Assembly: GCA_003049485.1 (NCBI GenBank)
Contig: PYST01000091.1
Location: 1 to 64,000 of the forward strand
DNA from: Ophioceras dolichostomum
Taxonomy: Eukaryota > Ascomycota > Sordariomycetes > Magnaporthales > Ophioceraceae
Direction of reading: 5' to 3'
DNA length: 64,000 bases
The notes below the pieces were generated by a model. The model was not told the DNA's origin and did no database searches. It saw only the letters and a program-made list of their open reading frames with translations. Positions 58,888 through 64,000 of this stretch are shown in pieces. The position numbers were made by a program, and so were the translations under genes. Within the stretch, counting starts at the first letter, position 1. The number at the start of each line of letters is the position of its first letter.

Positions 58888-59353
58888 CCTGGCGGATAGG
58901 TGAGTGCTCCCCTTTTCTAAAAACGGTGAATATTCGTGGATGAGATGGGCCAGGAGGGGCATTCGGTTTTGAAAGTAATAATTGTGTTCCGATTCCTGTT
59001 TGTGCCACATCCTCTCTCTGCCGTAGCGGTAAATACTGGCGACAGAGGAGGACAGAGCTGGTGGCGTTTCTGCACGGAGCTCCGGACGCCTCCACATACC
59101 CCGGGTCGCACTTGGTGTGCATGCTGTGTGCGGCGGCCAGTAACAGTGTGCCAACTCCTCCAGCTGAAGTGAGCTGAGATAAGCTGGAAAGACAAGACAT
59201 GGAATTATCTTCAGCACGTTTCTGGATTCATTCGGACTCGTTCAAGCTTGACAATCAGCAAAAAAAAGAGTGCGGTATCTTTCCAGGGTCATATTCCAAT
59301 ATCGCCAAACCTTCTACCCCTGAGGTTCTTCATGAACCACAGCACCAGCGAAT
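58888..59353. promoter_or_regulatory. Divergent promoter region, orphan / ALDH-like gene
   Basis: A 466-bp head-to-head spacer. An open frame extends upstream of the orphan's ATG on the minus strand (to 59217) and includes in-frame ATGs, so part of this may be coding if the orphan starts earlier. No specific site is assigned. Confidence 0.35.
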
Positions 59354-61307
59354 ATGTCGTCGTCGGATACAACCTCCGGTCCGGCGTTGGCGGCAATTGA
59401 GCGGATCCAAGCAGCCGCGCTGGATGGCCGTACCGAAAATGTGCGATACAGACAGGAGCAGCTCCAGAACATCCACGCCGCGCTGCGAGAGCAGGCCGGT
59501 GACGTGTGCGGTGCCATCTCCAAGGATGCGGCCCACTTCTCCGAAGTCGAGGTCGAGGCCGAGTTCTACCTGGCCATGGACGCTGTAAGGCACTTCTACG
59601 AAGGCCTGGACTTCGATGCAGAGCTGGCGGCCGAGTACAGTGTGGCTCGGGGCGAGGACAACTTGACGAGGCGGGTCGGTGTTGGGACCGTTGCCATCCG
59701 ACCTGCTTTCCACACACGATTGTACAGCATAATATGTCCACTGGCGGCGGCCGTTGCAGCCGGGAACTGCGTGGTGCTGGAGGTAAGTGTCTTCATATTA
59801 CCTGTAGGTATCTCTGAACCTTGACATCGGCTGTTTGTTAACGGAAAATCATGCACACAGCTGGGAGAGGGAACTCACTTGCAAGTGGACTCAACGCTGA
59901 GGCTTCTGCTGCCGAAAGCTCTCGACCCGGAAACGTCCACCATTATCGACAAGCCTGTGACAGCAGACAATGGCGTCACGCTCGTGTCAGGGACCTTCGT
60001 TCTCGTGGACCAGACGGAGAGCAGCAACCCCGCCAATGCCACCCCCTTAACCAAACTAGTCTCCTCCGGAGGCTACGCCAGGTGCATCGCCGTCGTGGAT
60101 AGGACAGCAGACATCGCGCTGGCCGCCAGGGCGATCACCGCAGCCAGGTTCAGTTTCGGGGGCGCCTCTCCGTACGCGCCGGACCTGGTGCTCGTGAACG
60201 AGTTCGTGAAGAAGGATTTCTTCCAGGCCTGTTCCAGCCACGCCACCTCGTTCTTCGCGGGGGGATCGCGTGCGAGCGTTGGTGGTGGTGGTGGCTCCAG
60301 CGACGATGAGGCGGCGACGAGAGATGCCCTGAGAGTGGCGGAGGAGAAGGGTCAGGTCTCGAGCTTCGGATCCAGCGAATTCAAGCTCGTTGACGTCCTC
60401 GACAGGTGAGTCTTCCTCTCTAGGTAGCTAGGTACTATCGTTGCGCGTGTGGCCTTGGCAGTTCTAGGCAGTTCTGTTATGTGCAGGGCCTGCAATGTAT
60501 TGTAATGTAACGTGTTTTGTATCGTGTCCGATACTGCGTTACCTGCTGCGTACGGTATACTACCGTGCAAAGCACACGCGAATCCGTCGGAAATACAATA
60601 CAGAGGACAAAACATTACACTGCATTGCAGGCTCTGATTATGTGGTAACCGACTGACCCCAGAAATCCAGGGATACCCTTATACTGAACATGAAGATTCA
60701 CGGACGGTATCTGCCCGTCGTGGCCTGCTCCGGACTCGTCGACGCAGCGTTTGCATACCACGACCAGCGACAGCAACCGGCGCCTCTGCTTGCAGGCTAC
60801 TTCTTCGCCGACCCTCGATCTGCGAAATACCTCGCCCAGCACATGCCGTGCCGCGAAGCCTTCATCAACCAGATCCCTGCGTATCTGCTCGTCGGGCCGG
60901 CCGCGCCCTTGGCGACGTCTTTGTCGTCGCCGTCGCCGTCGCCACAGCTGGGGTGCTCCTCCTCCTCCAGCAGACATCGGTACAGCACCGACATGTTCTC
61001 GGTCGCGAGGCCGCAGTATGCGGAGCCCGTCCCCGAGCCTCTGCGGGTGGTGGACAGGGCCATCCTCTCATCATCACCGGAGCCTTCTTCTTCTCCTACC
61101 CTGGAATCGGCGGCGGCGATCAGGGCACTCGCCGTCAGACCGCTGCGGTCCACCCGAGCGCAACCCGTTGAGCCCCGGGATTTCTTCTTGTCTGGGGCCG
61201 TGATCGGCGGAGGGATCACTCTCGGAGTGATTCTTCCTGCCGTCGGATATGCTACTTGGATAGTCGGGAAGACGGCGGTTTCGTTTCTTGCAAGGCACAG
61301 ACGTTGA
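59354..61307 (+). CDS. Membrane-anchored aldehyde dehydrogenase-like protein lacking catalytic residues
   Basis: Exons are 59354-59782, 59861-60405 and 60671-61307, giving 536 residues. The layout follows the C-terminally anchored fatty-aldehyde dehydrogenases (yeast Hfd1, ALDH3). RYRQEQLQNIHAAL is the N-terminal helix pair, VGVGTVAIRPAFHTRLYSIICPLAAAVAAGNCVVLE the cofactor entry, RFSFGGASPYAPDLVLVNEFVKKDF the active-site strand and GRYLPVVACSGLVDA the domain-swap region. By my alignment the three catalytic positions are changed: Asn to Phe119, Glu to Ser211 and Cys to Pro247. The NAD-binding GSxxxG loop is not recognisable, and a Gly/Ser insertion lies near 280. A hydrophobic segment (about 496-523) and a basic tail ARHRR follow. 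A non-catalytic membrane protein is inferred. Intron 2 holds a miniature transposon. Acceptors are ACACAG and ATCCAG. Confidence 0.78.
60484..60636 (+). mobile_element. hAT-type MITE in intron 2 of the ALDH-like gene
   Basis: A 153-bp non-coding element. Its left end CAGGGCCTGCAATGTATTGT and the reverse complement of its right end CAGAGCCTGCAATGCAGTGT form a terminal inverted repeat of about 25 bp with three mismatches. Flanks are GTTATGTG (60476-60483) and ATTATGTG (60637-60644), an 8-bp duplication with one mismatch. It lies wholly between the donor at 60406 and the acceptor at 60670; without it and one duplication the intron would be about 104 nt, normal for this genome. Confidence 0.88.
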
Positions 61308-61850
61308 ATAAGCAAGGCTTTTGAGAAAATGAAGGGGCCAGTCGAGACATTGTTCTTGTTACCTCGCCTGCGGCTTGTCTTTCTACTACTATATGGCCGA
61401 AGTGGGCGGTTGCGTGATCGTCTCTGAATCCTGAGCGGGGAATCATGCGGTAATTTTGTTGAAGGAATTAGTTGCTCTTGGGGTTCGTTCCATGGCGGCG
61501 TATATGCGCCGCACCGAACGACCACAAGGCTTCTTAAGTTGGTCGACGCCGCCGGAAGGAATCATGGCCTGGGGGGTTTTTTCATGTGGGCATCAACTCC
61601 GGGTCTGCCCGGCGTCCGGCTCCGTTTCTGCTTGCCTCTAACCCTCGACCGTCTAAATCCCGCCTCCGCCGGTGTAAACAATTCCCCGAGAATTCACATA
61701 TATATGAAGCGGCGAGCGTTCCGGGTGAACCCCTCTCTCATTGACTTCCGCATTGATTCAGCGAAAGCGAAACGCATCGTAAGAGTCAAGTTAGCAAGCT
61801 CCGCACCAAGAAAAGAGAGAGAGACGACCACACCAACAACATCCAAAAAG
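61308..61850. other. Intergenic region with TATA-like site
   Basis: A 543-bp spacer upstream of the small membrane protein. CATATATATG at 61697-61706 lies about 150 bp before its ATG and could be a TATA element. The leader just before the ATG is A-rich (ATCCAAAAAG). Nothing else is recognised. Confidence 0.4.
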
Positions 61851-62458
61851 ATGGCATCCGGACGGATCTTCGACCTCATGGCCCTCCTTCGGGCCGCACC
61901 CCTAGTGACATCGTCATTCTCCTTGTGGTACTGCGTCGATCAATCCATTTTTTACGGCAATTTTGTAAGACCTGAGAACCGCGCCAAGAGCAACGAGATG
62001 CTCCCCCTATACGTACGCGAGAGTCCCTCTTCTTTCTCTTCTGTTCTTCTTCGTCCCGCTTCATATACAGAAAGAAGAAGATTCTAACAACAACTCAATC
62101 CTTCCAGTGGAAATCAATCTTCAAGCCCAGCACAGCCCTCATCATCGCGCTATACTGCACGTCCGCGGCCGTCGGGTTCGCCAACGTCGCGAAGATCGGG
62201 CCCGGTAGCGCACTGGCCGCCGCCGGCGCCAAGGCGTGGTACGGGGCGGGCGCGGCCCTGTCGCTCGCGCACTTCTGCTTCGTGCCCGCCGTCATGTACA
62301 AGATCAAGGCGATCGTCGACGACGAGCCCAAGGGCGACACGGTTAGCGTGCAGGAGCGCTGGCTGAGCGTGCACGCCTTCCGATCGTGCACCGTCGACCT
62401 GGCTGGGTGGGCTTGCTTCCTCGTCGCGGTGTCGAAGGGGTTGTCTTTTGCTGTGTAA
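61851..62458 (+). CDS. Small four-TM membrane protein, uncharacterised
   Basis: Exons are 61851-62012 and 62108-62458 (donor GTACGC, acceptor CTTCCAG), giving 170 residues. The join makes NEMLPLY|WKSIFKPSTALI in phase 0. Four hydrophobic segments are visible: FDLMALLRAAPLVTSSFSLWY, STALIIALYCTSAAVGFANV, WYGAGAALSLAHFCFVPAVMY and CTVDLAGWACFLVAVSKGLSF. The layout resembles small DUF1772/anthrone-oxygenase-like membrane proteins, but I do not see a motif that settles this, and no polyketide genes are nearby. The start is the first ATG in frame after an A-rich leader. Coding status is supported by the clean splice and the amphipathic/TM pattern. Confidence 0.72.
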
Positions 62459-63335
62459 GTGGGTGAGAGAGGAGGGAGGGGGGTGGCGTTAAGTCGGGGG
62501 AGGAGCTGTCACTAGTTGGTTCTGTGTATTACATATGTACTTCCCATATATAGCATCTCTGAGGTAATAGGATGCTGGTTAAACAATCGGCATCGAAGGC
62601 CCCTCGCAGGTTCCTGCTTGTCACTGACACGAAGCCGTAACGGGGCGGAGAAAGGGGAGGTGGTCAACTGGAGATCCGGGCAGGGCAGAACGAGTGGTTA
62701 GCGATTAGACATTACCCGACGGATATTTAGATCGAATCCAGGTGCTCCATCTTAACCTTTTTCCGGGACGCTCTAGCGGGAGGAAGCGAGATCCAACTGT
62801 AGCCTCCCGATGAAAATCCGTTGTTGGTCTGGAAAAACTTCTTGGCAATTATATAGAGACATCATCAAAGACTGCAGCACCGAAGAGTGCAACCTTCCTG
62901 ATGCCTTCATCGCAGCATTTTTCCGCCGACAACGGCTTCTTACCCTTTGGAGAGAGCGGTTGACTTTTCTCCAATTTCTCATTTCTTCCCCACACTGCAC
63001 GACCCCTCCTCCTCGTCTCCCCACTCCCCTCGTCCCCCATGGAACTGTGGGGTAGTCTCGGGGCAAGCCACCAGCGAGGGGAAGCGAGGTCGTTGCGGAT
63101 TCGGGCGTATATCGCGGTGCTTGAGGGAAAATTTATACCGAGAGGCGTCCGTTTGGCGGATTGAGACTTTTTTCTTCATTTTCCTCCTACTGGTTGCGAT
63201 AGTTCTCTTATTGTCTTTTAATCTTACCTTCTTACCTACGCTTCTGTCTATACTAGCCAGTGCCTCCTCGCTCTTTGGCTGGTTCTCTTCCCGAAATTTA
63301 ACCCCTTATAGACCTCCTCTGAATAGCTTCACGTC
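62459..63335. other. Intergenic region before L-galactonate dehydratase-like gene
   Basis: An 877-bp spacer. It contains the membrane protein's 3' UTR and a long pyrimidine-rich leader (about 62960-63040 and 63160-63290). The stretch near 62730-62748 (ATCGAATCCAGGTGCTCC) resembles a tRNA T-arm and acceptor end, but no pairing 5' half is present. Confidence 0.45.
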
Positions 63336-64000
63336 ATGGCGCCCGAGATCACCATCACCGGCTGGACTACCAGGGACGTCCGATTCCCCACGTCCCTGGA
63401 CAAGACGGGCTCAGACGCTATGAACGCGGCGGGAGACTACTCGTCGGCGTACTGCATCCTAGAAACGGACTCTGAGTTCTCCGGCCATGGCATGGTGAGT
63501 AGCTTAAGTAGCCTACCTACTTACCTACCTAGGTAGCTTCAGCTCACCTCCCAGACACACACACGCCATACACTCTGCCCCCTAACCGAGCTGCCACATC
63601 TCCTGACTACCCGACACTGATTCTATTTCTCTCACTCAAAAAAGACCTTCACCATCGGCCGCGGGAACGACATAGTCTGCGCAGCCATTAACCACGTCGC
63701 CGACCGCATCAAAGGCCGCACCCTCTCCTCCCTAACCTCCAACTGGGGCGCGACCTGGCGCCACCTCGTCAACGACAGCCAGCTGCGCTGGATCGGCCCA
63801 GAAAAGGGCGTCATCCACCTCGCGCTCGGCGCCGTCGTCAACGCCGTGTGGGACCTGTGGGCCAAGGTCCTCGGAAAGCCCGTCTGGCGCGTCGTGGCCG
63901 AGATGTCGCCCGAGGAGTTCGTCCGCTGCATCGACTTCCGGTACATCACCGACGCGATCACGCCCGAAGAAGCCGTCGCGATGCTGCGCGAGGCCTCTGC
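63336..64000 (+). CDS. lgd1: L-galactonate dehydratase (enolase superfamily), 5' part
   Basis: Second enzyme of the fungal D-galacturonate (pectin) pathway, dehydrating L-galactonate to 2-keto-3-deoxy-L-galactonate; cytosolic. Exon 1 is 63336-63494; the intron 63495-63644 has donor GTGAGT and acceptor AAAAAAG; exon 2 runs off the window at 64000. The visible residues show the enolase-superfamily N-terminal cap: VRFPTSLDKTGSDAMNAAGD, YCILETDSEFSGHGM joined across the intron to TFTIGRGNDIVCAAI. WIGPEKGVIHLALGAVVNAVWDLWAK and RCIDFRYITDAITPEEA follow. The pattern fits LGD1 and also the related L-fuconate dehydratases (ENOSF1), which share this region; the metal-binding barrel that would help distinguish them is outside the window. 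In Trichoderma and Aspergillus the gene sits beside galacturonate reductase or aldolase genes, which could lie to the right. Confidence 0.8.

Noticed and set aside
57830..60644. The two MITEs as ends of one large transposon carrying the orphan and part of the ALDH-like gene
   Set aside because: Each copy has both inverted ends and its own different 8-bp duplication, so they are independent insertions.
62725..62750. Possible tRNA 3' half (ATCGAATCCAGGTGCTCC)
   Set aside because: No complementary GGAGCACC acceptor strand or D-arm consensus lies 70-90 bases upstream.

Overview
The window comes from a filamentous ascomycete (Pezizomycotina). A Sordariomycete, perhaps Sordariales, fits best, but this rests on general look and not on a search. 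Most genes are spliced, with short introns (mostly about 55-200 nt) bearing GTRNGT donors, CTAAC/CTGAC-type branch points and YAG or AAG acceptors. Exons are GC-rich, and intergenic DNA is long and full of homopyrimidine and homopurine runs. The genes are eukaryotic housekeeping families. No prokaryotic features, CRISPR array, rRNA, convincing tRNA or secondary-metabolite backbone gene was found. One assembly gap lies at 41127-41148.

Layout. 1-2.7 kb: 3' end of a kynurenine formamidase gene facing a monocarboxylate-type MFS transporter. 2.7-7.1 kb: apparently non-coding. 7.1-9.3 kb: a two-exon Zn2Cys6 regulator, separated by 6.2 kb of intergenic DNA from a divergently transcribed mitotic cyclin B (15.5-17.9 kb). 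20.8-23.2 kb: EF-hand aspartate/glutamate carrier. 25.6-26.6 kb: cystinosin. 27.3-29.0 kb: MDR oxidoreductase facing a DUF7704-type membrane protein. 29.5-39.9 kb: chromosome and nuclear genes, cohesin SCC3, POT1 and importin alpha. 41.6-46.1 kb: a large DEAH-type helicase. 47.3-53.1 kb: an orphan protein with a C-terminal AT-hook, aprataxin, and a four-AT-hook protein. 54.1-55.2 kb: an IRC22/TRAP-alpha ER protein. 55.6-57.6 kb: CocE/S15 hydrolase. 58.4-61.3 kb: a small orphan and a membrane-anchored aldehyde dehydrogenase-like protein. 61.9-62.5 kb: a small membrane protein. 63.3 kb to the end: 5' part of an L-galactonate dehydratase-like gene.

The genes do not form one pathway. SCC3, POT1, importin alpha, aprataxin and the AT-hook proteins all act on chromosomes or the nucleus, but orientation and spacing give no sign of joint control beyond shared divergent promoters (POT1/importin alpha, DUF7704/SCC3, helicase/orphan, orphan/ALDH-like).

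Most notable: (1) two related hAT-type miniature elements at 57838-57953 and 60484-60636, with CAGNG ends and 8-bp target duplications, one sitting inside an intron; (2) the gene carrying that intron encodes an HFD1-like aldehyde dehydrogenase fold with a C-terminal membrane anchor that has lost the catalytic Asn, Glu and Cys, a predicted pseudoenzyme; (3) a cyclin B whose start codon sits in a 12-nt exon and whose D-box reads RxxF with two KEN boxes. All exon structures were worked out by hand from reading frame, splice signals and family knowledge.
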